NCBI RefSeq assembly: GCF_001029445.1
Contig: NZ_LDOT01000007.1
Location: forward strand, 62,001-126,000
Direction of reading: 5' to 3'
From: Photobacterium aquae
GTDB lineage: Bacteria; Pseudomonadota; Gammaproteobacteria; Enterobacterales; Vibrionaceae
DNA: 64,000 bases
Below are positions 42,578 to 49,773 of the stretch, piece by piece. The position numbers were made by a program, and so were the translations under genes. The notes below the pieces were generated by a model. It had not been told where the DNA came from. It ran no database searches and saw nothing but the letters and a program-made list of their open reading frames with translations. Numbering within the stretch: position 1 is the stretch's first letter; each line of letters begins with the position of its first letter.

Positions 42578-42945
42578 ATCTTCTCGTCGAATAGTCCATA
42601 ACTATACCCAAGCAACCTCAAGCAACTCGTTGCAGCGAAAATGCAGTGCTTACTCAACAAAGCGAAGCTTATCGACTTGATACCTCTTTCTTGCCAAAAC
42701 AATGCAGAAATAACCAAGAAAACTCACCTAATAAAACCTCCCCGCAGGAAAGGAAGCGCTATTTAGCCCTTACTTTTGAGTATTTTATAATAGACAAAGC
42801 GCATACTGAACAAATGCCGCATTTTTTATAGTATTCCGTGCGCACTGTTAACAAAACGCAACAAAGCGGCATATTTCAACTGGTCATACAACTTAATTAA
42901 TCCCATAATGGTCATAGTTTTGACTTAGCAAGCAAAGGAGTTAGC
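42578..42945. other. Divergent promoter region upstream of plsC
   Basis: A 368-bp region between the amidohydrolase and plsC. It holds a sigma-70-like promoter for plsC (TGGTCA at 42881-42886, 17-base spacer, CATAAT at 42904-42909). A TATAAT at about 42790 may be another -10 element without a clear -35. No small gene with a ribosome-binding site was seen. Confidence 0.45.
42878..42894 (+). promoter_or_regulatory. FadR-like site overlapping the plsC promoter
   Basis: AACTGGTCATACAACTT has a perfect left half of the FadR operator (AnCTGGTC) and a weaker right half. It overlaps the -35 element of the plsC promoter candidate. A second TGGTCATA lies 28 bp downstream. FadR control of phospholipid acyltransferase genes would make sense but is not shown. 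Confidence 0.35.
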
Positions 42946-43704
42946 GTGCTTTCCATTATTCGTGTCGTTATGGCAGCAATCTTCATCATCTTCACAACAC
43001 TCTTTGCATCCCTATATTGCTGCCTATTCAAACCCCGAAACCCCAGCCATGTTTATGTATTTTGCCGCTGGTTCAATCAACTCCATAAACTTGTCGGCCT
43101 TGAGCTTATCCACCGCGGAAAAGAGCGAGTCAAAGGCGTTCCCAAAGCCGTCTATATATCCAACCACCAAAATATTTTTGATTTCGTCACCTCACCAGGC
43201 ATGCTGATGCCCCGCACCGTCTCGATTGGCAAAAAGAGTCTGTTATGGATACCGTTCTTTGGCCAACTCTACTGGATAACCGGCAACATTTTAATTGACC
43301 GAGAAAACAAGTCCAAAGCACGCAACACGATTCAGCAAGTCGTAGAAGCTATCCACAAGCGCGATCTGTCAGTATGGATGTACCCAGAAGGCACTCGCAG
43401 CAAAGGCAGGGGTTTGCTCCCGTTCAAGACTGGGGCATTTCGAATGGCCATTGAGGCAGGCGTGCCTATTGTTCCCGTCTGCGTTAGTTCTATCCACCAA
43501 AAAATCGACCTCTCACGCCGCAACAATGGAATCGTTATCGCTGAAATGATGGATCCTATTGATGTATCTGGCTATAAAATAAACGAGGCGCGCGAACTTG
43601 CCGATAAATGCCATGAACTCATGGCGGCTAAAATTGCAGAACTCGATAGGGAAGTTGCAGAACGCGAACAACAACTGTCCTCTCCCCAAGCGGACGTTGC
43701 GTAA
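42946..43704 (+). CDS. plsC: 1-acyl-sn-glycerol-3-phosphate acyltransferase
   Basis: A 252-residue inner-membrane enzyme that acylates lysophosphatidic acid to phosphatidic acid. It has a membrane helix at about 5-27, the catalytic HX4D motif at 74-79 (NHQNIFD) and the substrate-binding PEGTRSKG at 147-154. The GTG start at 42946 has AAGGAG at the right distance. The C terminus is a charged helix (IAELDREVAEREQQ). The length fits E. coli PlsC. The monocistronic gene ends at a strong bidirectional terminator. Confidence 0.93.
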   Translation: MLSIIRVVMAAIFIIFTTLFASLYCCLFKPRNPSHVYVFCRWFNQLHKLVGLELIHRGKERVKGVPKAVYISNHQNIFDFVTSPGMLMPRTVSIGKKSLLWIPFFGQLYWITGNILIDRENKSKARNTIQQVVEAIHKRDLSVWMYPEGTRSKGRGLLPFKTGAFRMAIEAGVPIVPVCVSSIHQKIDLSRRNNGIVIAEMMDPIDVSGYKINEARELADKCHELMAAKIAELDREVAEREQQLSSPQADVA

Positions 43705-43720
43705 TTTACTCGCCATGAAC

Positions 43721-43754
43721 ACAATAAAGGCTTGCAGATGCAAGCCTTTATTGT
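43721..43754. terminator. Perfect 16-bp bidirectional terminator
   Basis: The arms ACAATAAAGGCTTGCA and TGCAAGCCTTTATTGT are exact reverse complements around GA. The stem separates plsC from the convergent hydrolase gene and ends two bases before the hydrolase stop. Confidence 0.85.
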
Positions 43755-43756
43755 TG

Positions 43757-44629
43757 TTAACCCACCAATGGCAAAGGGGTTATCTGCTCGGCTAACCCGT
43801 CAAATGCCTGCATCAATGGCTCACTTTGCATAATCCTCCCATGCCCCAATCCCTCCGTTGCCACCAAGGTAACATGAGGCAACGCGGCCGCCTCTTCTGA
43901 CAAGGAAAATGAAGCAAAGCGATCACCACGATCATGCACAATAACGACAGGCGCACGATGCCTTTTCAACTGCTGCTGCGGATCAATATCCGCTAGCGGG
44001 TAACCATACTCATCGGCAACTTCGCTGACGACCTCATCAAACAGGCGCATTGAATAACCAGACTTCTCAACCGAAATAAGCAAATTCTCGGTATAGTTCA
44101 GCACAGGTGCCACCAACAGAATGGGCTTACCGGCAAGTTGAGGGTGACGACTTTCCAAGACCATAGCAGATCCCATACTATGGGCAACCACACCGGTGAT
44201 ATCAGGTTCCTGATCCAACACACAATTTAGCGCCGCAATAAAACCGGGCAAATGGGCATGGCTGCCGGCGCTTTCACCATGAGCTATGTTGTCGAAAGCC
44301 AATGCGGTATAACCGAGCTTTGCGATATGGGCCATCAGGGTAAAAAACTGGCTAGATGCCCCTGACCAACCATGACACAACAGCCAAACCGGCCCTCGCC
44401 CCAAGCGATAGGTCATTAATTTTCCTTCGGCGGTCTCGATACTTGCTTTAACCAATCCCTCTGGTTCAACCACACCACGATCAAAACGATCAGGCGTCAA
44501 AAACAGATTTCGAGCCACTTTGCGGGCATGTGATGGCGCAAGGCGGTGATGCAGCCTTGTCACCCAATTAATGACCTTTCGTTGGTATTTCTGGCCCTGC
44601 CCCTGTTTAAAATAAATCTTGCTGCTCAT
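43757..44629 (-). CDS. Alpha/beta hydrolase
   Basis: A 290-residue alpha/beta-hydrolase-fold enzyme. It has the oxyanion segment LCHGWSGASSQF near residue 75, the nucleophile Ser in VVAHSMGSAMV (AHSMG instead of the usual GHSMG) near 142, an Asp probably in VIVHDRGDRFAS near 230 and the His in GLGHGRIM near 268. The ATG at 44629 with AAAGGTAAAG upstream is preferred. A TetR gene lies 77 bp upstream on the same strand and may regulate it. No signal peptide. Substrate unknown; the layout is like short-chain esterases or lysophospholipases. Confidence 0.85.
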   Translation of the reverse strand: MSSKIYFKQGQGQKYQRKVINWVTRLHHRLAPSHARKVARNLFLTPDRFDRGVVEPEGLVKASIETAEGKLMTYRLGRGPVWLLCHGWSGASSQFFTLMAHIAKLGYTALAFDNIAHGESAGSHAHLPGFIAALNCVLDQEPDITGVVAHSMGSAMVLESRHPQLAGKPILLVAPVLNYTENLLISVEKSGYSMRLFDEVVSEVADEYGYPLADIDPQQQLKRHRAPVVIVHDRGDRFASFSLSEEAAALPHVTLVATEGLGHGRIMQSEPLMQAFDGLAEQITPLPLVG

Positions 44630-44706
44630 TACTTTACCTTTTTGCCAACAAAATAGAACGAGCGTGCTTTTTTGTTGTATTAAACATTCTTTAACGACGC
44701 ATACAA

Positions 44707-45297
44707 TTATTTGCGCCAACTTGCCAATAACTCGTCAATCCCCAGCCAAAAGCGCCGATGTTCTCCACACTCTAAGTCCAGGGAGCGGAATAAATGACTG
44801 CTCAAGTAGACCCCGTACAAACGATAGACACATTGCCAACTATCCAAATCTGGCGAAAACTCACCTCGCACTATCGCTTTTTCAATCTGCCGTTGTAAAT
44901 AATCCAACCAGCGTCGAGTCAAGCCGATCAACCCTTGCTGAATCACATCATGCGTCTCTTGTTTGTCCTTCCAAGCATCAAGAAACATACAGCTACCTTG
45001 AAATGAGTTATTCCAAGCCAACCAATACTGACACAGTAGGCGGATTTTCTGCTCAATACTCTCAGGGGTGGCTTGCCGTGCGGGTTGAATCACTCTGGCC
45101 ACAAACTGCTCCCCCGCATATTCCAGCACCGCTAATTGGAGGTTTTCTTTGGCATTAAAGTGGGAAAATAAACCACTTTTCGACATCCCAGATGCTTTGG
45201 CCAACTGGCCTATTGTCAGGCTATCAAATCCGTCTACACTCGCTATATCAAAAGCAGTCTTTAAAATATGCTCGCGGGTAAGTTCTCTTTTGCCCAT
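44707..45297 (-). CDS. TetR/AcrR-family transcriptional regulator
   Basis: A 196-residue TetR regulator. The DNA-binding domain is at residues 6-52, with LTIGQLAKASGMSKSGLFSHF containing the recognition helix. The remainder resembles the TetR_C domain of YcdC/RutR-like or fatty-acid-type regulators, with a Trp-rich helix (YWLAWNNSF) near residue 95. The ATG at 45297 is preferred over an upstream frame extension. It precedes the alpha/beta hydrolase and may control it as well as itself. No palindromic operator was obvious in the short upstream region. Confidence 0.88.
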   Translation of the reverse strand: MGKRELTREHILKTAFDIASVDGFDSLTIGQLAKASGMSKSGLFSHFNAKENLQLAVLEYAGEQFVARVIQPARQATPESIEQKIRLLCQYWLAWNNSFQGSCMFLDAWKDKQETHDVIQQGLIGLTRRWLDYLQRQIEKAIVRGEFSPDLDSWQCVYRLYGVYLSSHLFRSLDLECGEHRRFWLGIDELLASWRK

Positions 45298-45401
45298 GAC
45301 GTCAACCGAGGTAAATAATCTTGGCTCTATTTTTAGCACGATCGTACTTTTTCATCCAGTAGCAATTTATTAATTGATGAATCAACTATGCTGCTAAGCC
45401 G

Positions 45402-45650
45402 CTAACGCTCAGAAAAACGGAACAGGCTATCAACTCGATGCGGGCAACGGCCGACTTGCTCAACCATCTCTTCTGCTTGCTTAAGCGAGTCATAACTACA
45501 TGGCACACCATAGGTATCTGTTAATGGGTACTCATTACCTTCTGCATCTATAAAATTAATAGCCCAACCTGCACTTAGAAAGTCATGGACTAAACGCGCT
45601 TCGACTATTGTATTGTTTGCCATCAGTTGGCGACATTCCGATAACACCAT
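45402..45650 (-). CDS. Small protein of unknown function
   Basis: An 82-residue soluble protein with an ATG at 45650 preceded by GAGGTAAGCT. It has an alpha-beta pattern with a DAEGNEYPLTDTYG turn and ends VDSLFRFSER. I do not recognise a family, though the composition and the good ribosome-binding site make it a likely real gene. It is transcribed alone toward the TetR gene on the same strand. Confidence 0.6.
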   Translation of the reverse strand: MVLSECRQLMANNTIVEARLVHDFLSAGWAINFIDAEGNEYPLTDTYGVPCSYDSLKQAEEMVEQVGRCPHRVDSLFRFSER

Positions 45651-45801
45651 AGCTTACCTCACATTGCAGCCCTGCATATCAATACCTCGGCATACCTGTA
45701 CTGGCCATCGACTTATTCAGGTTGCCGTTTCTGATAATGATCATTATAGCAAGCCGCCACGATGCTCACGAACTCTCGTAAAGTCAGAATACCTGTACAA
45801 A

Positions 45802-45828
45802 AAAAGCTGCCAATATGGCAGCTTTTTC
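45802..45828. terminator. Bidirectional terminator after the DUF2750 gene
   Basis: AAAAAGCTGCCA and TGGCAGCTTTTT form a perfect 12-bp stem around ATA, 22 bp after the DUF2750 stop on the minus strand. Confidence 0.85.
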
Positions 45829-45849
45829 TACAGGGTACGCTGTGGCTAA

Positions 45850-46203
45850 TTACAGGTACATTTTTGCCACATCAGCAGGCTCTTTTTCTACGCCTTCAAG
45901 TTGGTTGTTCCAGTTAAGGCCAACCAGTACACCGTCCTCAGAAAGCGTGATCATCCAATCTTCAACAAATACATCAAGAGGGATCTCAACCGCACTAAAC
46001 TCTGCCCACTCATCAGCACAATGCTCGCTAGCATCTTCTTGAGCTGACCAAAATGGCATCACTTCTGAGTTTTCAAATTCACTAGAGTCAACAGAAAGCC
46101 AATCACCTTCCTCGTTGCAAAGGCCCCATACAGTCAGAGTCTCTTTGGTTTCGGTTACAAACAATTCACAGTTTGCATTAATGTCAGCAGTTAACTTAGT
46201 CAT
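45850..46203 (-). CDS. DUF2750-domain protein
   Basis: A 117-residue acidic cytoplasmic protein. Family features as I remember them are TVWGLCNEEGDWLSV near residue 30, MPFWSAQEDASEHCADEW near 55 and IPLDVFVEDWMITLSEDGVLVG near 78. DUF2750 proteins are common in gammaproteobacteria and have no assigned function. The ATG at 46203 follows GAGAGA. It is divergent from the methyltransferase gene. Confidence 0.8.
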   Translation of the reverse strand: MTKLTADINANCELFVTETKETLTVWGLCNEEGDWLSVDSSEFENSEVMPFWSAQEDASEHCADEWAEFSAVEIPLDVFVEDWMITLSEDGVLVGLNWNNQLEGVEKEPADVAKMYL

Positions 46204-46360
46204 GAATATCTCTCTTACATCGTCAGAATGACGCATTCAATAGGTCTATCATGATATCAACATTTTCAAACAGACTGTATCAATTTATCCACTCTGCTTG
46301 GGGTTCTCCGCATCTTGTATATACTTGAAAAAGCAACACACCCACAGAGAGGCCTTTGCT

Positions 46361-46957
46361 ATGGCAACAGTTGACTGGCTGTCACACCTTAACAACCATA
46401 CCCTACTTGCCCCTCGTTCCCACCTCATTGAAGCCCATGAGTTCCTCGGAGGCTCCGGTGAGGGAAAAGTTGCTGTCGATTGTGCCTGTGGCTCCGGGCG
46501 AGACACCTTATACCTGCTTGAAAAAGGCTACCATGTCTATGCCTTTGACAATGATGTCACTCGCCTTGAGAGCCTTTGTGAACATCCGCTTTCCGGCGCA
46601 AACTCACGCCTTGTACTATCTGTCAGCGCTTTTGCTGATTTTGTTTTCCCAAGAGCACATCTGATCAACGCCAGCGCTTGTCTATTTTTCACAACCCCAA
46701 CAGACTTCGCTGTTTTGTGGCAGAATGTTTATAAAAGCCTTTACAAAGACAGTATTTTTTGCGGACATTTCCTTGGTAGCGAAACTCTCGAACCCGGAGA
46801 AAAACTCCCGATCCTCACTCACAGCCAACAACAACTGGAGCAGTTATTCAGCCAGTACTACATTATCTCGTGGAAGAAAAAACAGGAATTCTCAGCCAAT
46901 TTAACAGGCAAAAAACGGCTCTGGCTTGTGCACACCATCATTGCTATCAAGAAGTAA
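46361..46957 (+). CDS. Class I SAM-dependent methyltransferase (TehB-like)
   Basis: A 198-residue methyltransferase. The SAM-binding motif I is VAVDCACGSGRDTLYLLEKGY near residue 36, followed by the acidic end of strand beta-2 (VYAFDND) near 62. These match the TehB/tellurite-resistance-like group, but the rest is divergent and there is no TehA partner. The ATG at 46361 follows AGAGG; an upstream frame extension lacks a ribosome-binding site. Substrate unknown. Confidence 0.82.
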   Translation: MATVDWLSHLNNHTLLAPRSHLIEAHEFLGGSGEGKVAVDCACGSGRDTLYLLEKGYHVYAFDNDVTRLESLCEHPLSGANSRLVLSVSAFADFVFPRAHLINASACLFFTTPTDFAVLWQNVYKSLYKDSIFCGHFLGSETLEPGEKLPILTHSQQQLEQLFSQYYIISWKKKQEFSANLTGKKRLWLVHTIIAIKK

Positions 46958-47113
46958 TATCAAGGCTGATTCCATTCCCCTACCAATCTTTGTTTTGCCG
47001 TACAATTCTCTTTTGCTCTGCATGAAATCCGTGTCAAAATAACACCAACCTGCACATTTCTCTCGCAGGCATCCCTTTTATATCATTTACATTTAACTTG
47101 GTCTTAGTTGTCG

Positions 47114-48010
47114 ATGCAAAGTCACCGTGCTGGCAATGCCCTAGCTGCGTTTTCATTCGTGCTATGGGGCATTTTGCCTTTGTATTACCAGTTCCTGCCA
47201 CAGGCGAACGTCAACGATTTGCTGGCGTTACGGATTTTGTTTTCTGTCCCCTTCATGCTATTGGCCATGATGATACTCCGCCGGCCATTGCCTGCTCTGT
47301 CAGTTATTTGGCAAGACAAGCGCTCTTTGAGCATGTCAGCTGTGGCTGGCTTACTCATGTGCGTATCATGGTATGCCTTTACCTGGGCGATGACCCACGG
47401 ACAAGTACTGGCCGCCAGCCTTGGTTTTTTCATCAACCCTATCTTCGCTATTGCTCTGGGGGTCTTTTTCCTAAAAGAACGTCTTAGCCAAGCTCAGAAA
47501 ATTGCGGTTATTTTGGCTATCGCCGGTATTGCCTACCAAGTTTGGCACTACGGCACGCTACCTTGGCTTGCCTTAATCATGGGAAGCTTCTTTGCACTCT
47601 ACGGACTCGCCAAAAAACATATCCGCTATGATGCATTGACATCCGTTACCCTAGAAGCGGCAATACTGTCTCCTTTTGCGCTGCTATTTATGGCCTATGG
47701 CGGTCTGTCCGGTACCAGTACCGCACTCAACAGCGACTGGCAAACATTACTGCTTTACATCGGATCCGCCCCTGTCACTCTGGCTCCGCTTATTTTCTTC
47801 GCTTTGGCAATCCAACGTACCAGCCTAACTATGGTGGGCCTGATGCAGTATATCGAACCTTCAATACAATTTTTGTTGGCCGTATTCTTATTTGGCGAAG
47901 TCTTCGATCAAACTAAAGCAATCAGCTTCAGTTTCATTTGGCTGGGGCTTTTACTATGCAGCCTCGAGGCGATCAGCCATAGCTTCAAGCGCCCTCGGCT
48001 CAGCGTTTAG
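47114..48010 (+). CDS. rarD: RarD-type EamA-family transporter
   Basis: A 298-residue inner-membrane protein with about ten helices and two EamA repeats. The sequence AAFSFVLWGILPLYYQFL at the start and GFFINPIFAIALGVFFLKERL near residue 100 are typical of RarD (chloramphenicol-sensitivity-related) proteins. The ATG at 47114 is chosen; a TTG two codons earlier is possible and neither has a strong ribosome-binding site. RarD proteins are putative permeases of unknown substrate. A hairpin without a T tract follows the gene. Confidence 0.88.
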   Translation: MQSHRAGNALAAFSFVLWGILPLYYQFLPQANVNDLLALRILFSVPFMLLAMMILRRPLPALSVIWQDKRSLSMSAVAGLLMCVSWYAFTWAMTHGQVLAASLGFFINPIFAIALGVFFLKERLSQAQKIAVILAIAGIAYQVWHYGTLPWLALIMGSFFALYGLAKKHIRYDALTSVTLEAAILSPFALLFMAYGGLSGTSTALNSDWQTLLLYIGSAPVTLAPLIFFALAIQRTSLTMVGLMQYIEPSIQFLLAVFLFGEVFDQTKAISFSFIWLGLLLCSLEAISHSFKRPRLSV

Positions 48011-48018
48011 TTCCTAAT

Positions 48019-48046
48019 GCGACCTGCTCCTCAATCAGCAGGTCGC
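48019..48046 (+). terminator. Strong hairpin after rarD
   Basis: GCGACCTGCT and AGCAGGTCGC form a perfect 10-bp stem around an eight-base loop. There is only a weak pyrimidine tail, so it may be a Rho-dependent or RNA-stability element. Confidence 0.5.
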
Positions 48047-48199
48047 ACTGCCTTCTTCCGCTTTACTCCTTATCTCTTTTACGTCTCTTGATATAACCGA
48101 ACTGGTGTTGTGCGCACTATCACTCTCTTCGCACAGGAAATTGCATCTATTCCATAAAATTCCATACTTATTTTTATAAGTTGCTAATGGAGAATGAAA

Positions 48200-48631
48200 A
48201 TGGATTTTCATCAGATATTCAATGACAGCTATCAGCGCTGTCAGCGCCACCCCCAATTTTTCCAGATCTTTTACCGCAACTTCTGGCAACAAGAAGAGCG
48301 GTTCCAGAAGATGTTCGAAAATGTAGACATGACACGCCAGATAAAAATGCTCAAACTATCAATACTGATGATTATGCTGGCATCTACTTCCGAAGAGGCG
48401 AAGGACAATATCCGCCGATATGCACGCCGTCATGGTCCAGACGGTATTGGAGCGCAACCTGAAGACTTTGATATTTGGATTGACAGCCTACTTAAAGCAG
48501 TCAAGGAATGTGATACCCATTACAACAGCGACATCGACAAAGCCTGGCGAACGTGTTTCAAAACCGGCATGGAAATAATGAAACAAGAAACCCAACTGGC
48601 TCACACGGGTAAAATAACCCAACAGCACTAG
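48200..48631 (+). CDS. Single-domain globin
   Basis: A 143-residue globin-fold protein. The start (IFNDSYQRCQ, then HPQFFQIFYRNFW) and the MTRQIKMLKLSILMIM helix match a group of small gammaproteobacterial globins that I recall only as uncharacterised proteins. The proximal haem ligand should be the His in YARRHGPDG near residue 82. The ATG at 48200 is 7 nt after GGAG; an ATG two codons earlier is too close. The ceramidase-like gene follows after 23 bp, so the two form an operon. Oxygen or NO sensing or scavenging is inferred from fold. Confidence 0.8.
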   Translation: MDFHQIFNDSYQRCQRHPQFFQIFYRNFWQQEERFQKMFENVDMTRQIKMLKLSILMIMLASTSEEAKDNIRRYARRHGPDGIGAQPEDFDIWIDSLLKAVKECDTHYNSDIDKAWRTCFKTGMEIMKQETQLAHTGKITQQH

Positions 48632-48654
48632 ATCTATACACCGGGGGGGAGAGG

Positions 48655-49413
48655 GTGAATCCACATGCTCATTGGCGACAATGGCTCTTAATAACCAGCG
48701 CCATTTCTCTAGCAGTACTGGCATTGATTTTTTCGCCGATTCATCAGAGCGGCAATTTCTATGCCTATGCAGATCAGCGCGCCTATCTTTCCATCCCAAA
48801 TTTCTGGAATGTCATCACCAACCTCCCCTTCTTGTGGGTCGGGTGGCTCGGTATCATGACCGCAAGCCGACGCAATGCCTCCAATACGCCTGAACGCTAT
48901 AAGGGTTACACACTCTTTTACTGGGGGCTTATCGGCACCTTTGTCGGTTCAAGTCTCTACCATTTAGTACCGGGGCCCTTCACCCTGATGCTGGATCGCA
49001 TTCCCATCACGATCAGTTTTATCAGCCTCTACTGCGTGGTACTTACTGAATATATCTCACCAACCATAGGCAAAAAGCTACTGCTCCCCTTACTTGCCTA
49101 TGGCGTGATATCAGTAGGATACTGGTACATCACCGATCTGGGTCCAGAGAAAGGCAATATGGCGGCTTATGTGCTGGTTCAGGTTATCCCTATCGTTCAT
49201 CTCCCATTGATATTATGGTGCTATTCGGATCGGTATGGCCACAGCAGACTGTATGCCCTCGCACTAATATTGTATCTCCTCGCAAAATGGGCCGAATCCA
49301 GCGACGAGATACTTTATGACCTTCTCGGCTTCAGCGGGCATAGCCTCAAGCACCTATTTGCAGCGTTGGGTGGGTACTGTATTTATTTAAACTGGCGGCC
49401 TAAATTGCAATAA
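48655..49413 (+). CDS. Ceramidase-like (CREST superfamily) integral membrane hydrolase
   Basis: A 252-residue protein with about seven membrane helices. It resembles alkaline ceramidase-type CREST hydrolases: IPNFWNVITNLPFLWVGW near residue 46 with the conserved Ser/Asn region, GSSLYHLVPGPF near 102, LDRIPITISF near 113 and SGHSLKHLFAALG near 228, giving the Ser, Asp and His metal/catalytic set. The enzyme should hydrolyse an amide bond in a membrane lipid, perhaps ornithine or other aminolipids, since sphingolipids are not expected in this family. The GTG start lies in a GGGGGAGAG purine run. It is in an operon with the globin. Confidence 0.8.
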   Translation: MNPHAHWRQWLLITSAISLAVLALIFSPIHQSGNFYAYADQRAYLSIPNFWNVITNLPFLWVGWLGIMTASRRNASNTPERYKGYTLFYWGLIGTFVGSSLYHLVPGPFTLMLDRIPITISFISLYCVVLTEYISPTIGKKLLLPLLAYGVISVGYWYITDLGPEKGNMAAYVLVQVIPIVHLPLILWCYSDRYGHSRLYALALILYLLAKWAESSDEILYDLLGFSGHSLKHLFAALGGYCIYLNWRPKLQ

Positions 49414-49426
49414 GCACTATAAAAAC

Positions 49427-49455
49427 AACAAAGCCCTGCAATGCAGGGCTTTGTT
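49427..49455. terminator. Bidirectional terminator
   Basis: AACAAAGCCCTGC and GCAGGGCTTTGTT pair in a long stem between the ceramidase-like gene and the convergent DUF2960 gene. Confidence 0.85.
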
Positions 49456-49465
49456 AATACCGCGA

Positions 49466-49735
49466 TCAGTCGTATTTCTTACCGACACCACGATTTTCTT
49501 TCTTGGCAAGGGTGATTTTACCGAAGCCTAATTTCTTGAAATGATTATCACGGTAATCACGAACCGCTTTGCTACCACTAGAAACCGCTTCAACTTGCTG
49601 TTCCATCTTAAGGAAAGCAGTCAGGTCAATACCCTCAGCCGCAGCAACGGCCTCATGAATCGTACGATACTGTGAATAGGAAAACGTTATGGTTTTCTCT
49701 TCTTGCTTGTAGGTATAGATAATAGTGCGGGACAT
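49466..49735 (-). CDS. DUF2960-like small protein
   Basis: An 89-residue protein. The TIIYTYKQEEKTITFSYSQY start, the HEAVAAAEGIDLTAFLKMEQQ helix and the KAVRDYRDNHFKKLGF segment match DUF2960 proteins of Vibrionaceae as I remember them. Function unknown. It lies 38 bp after the EIIC-EAL gene in the same direction in gene order, so co-transcription is possible. Confidence 0.7.
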   Translation of the reverse strand: MSRTIIYTYKQEEKTITFSYSQYRTIHEAVAAAEGIDLTAFLKMEQQVEAVSSGSKAVRDYRDNHFKKLGFGKITLAKKENRGVGKKYD

Positions 49736-49773
49736 AACGCCTCCATCATTGAAAACCGGAGAATGTACCCTGT

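Noticed and set aside
47098..47487. A 129-codon frame overlapping the start of rarD
   Set aside because: It shares the region with rarD in another frame; rarD has clear EamA-type helices, the other product has none.
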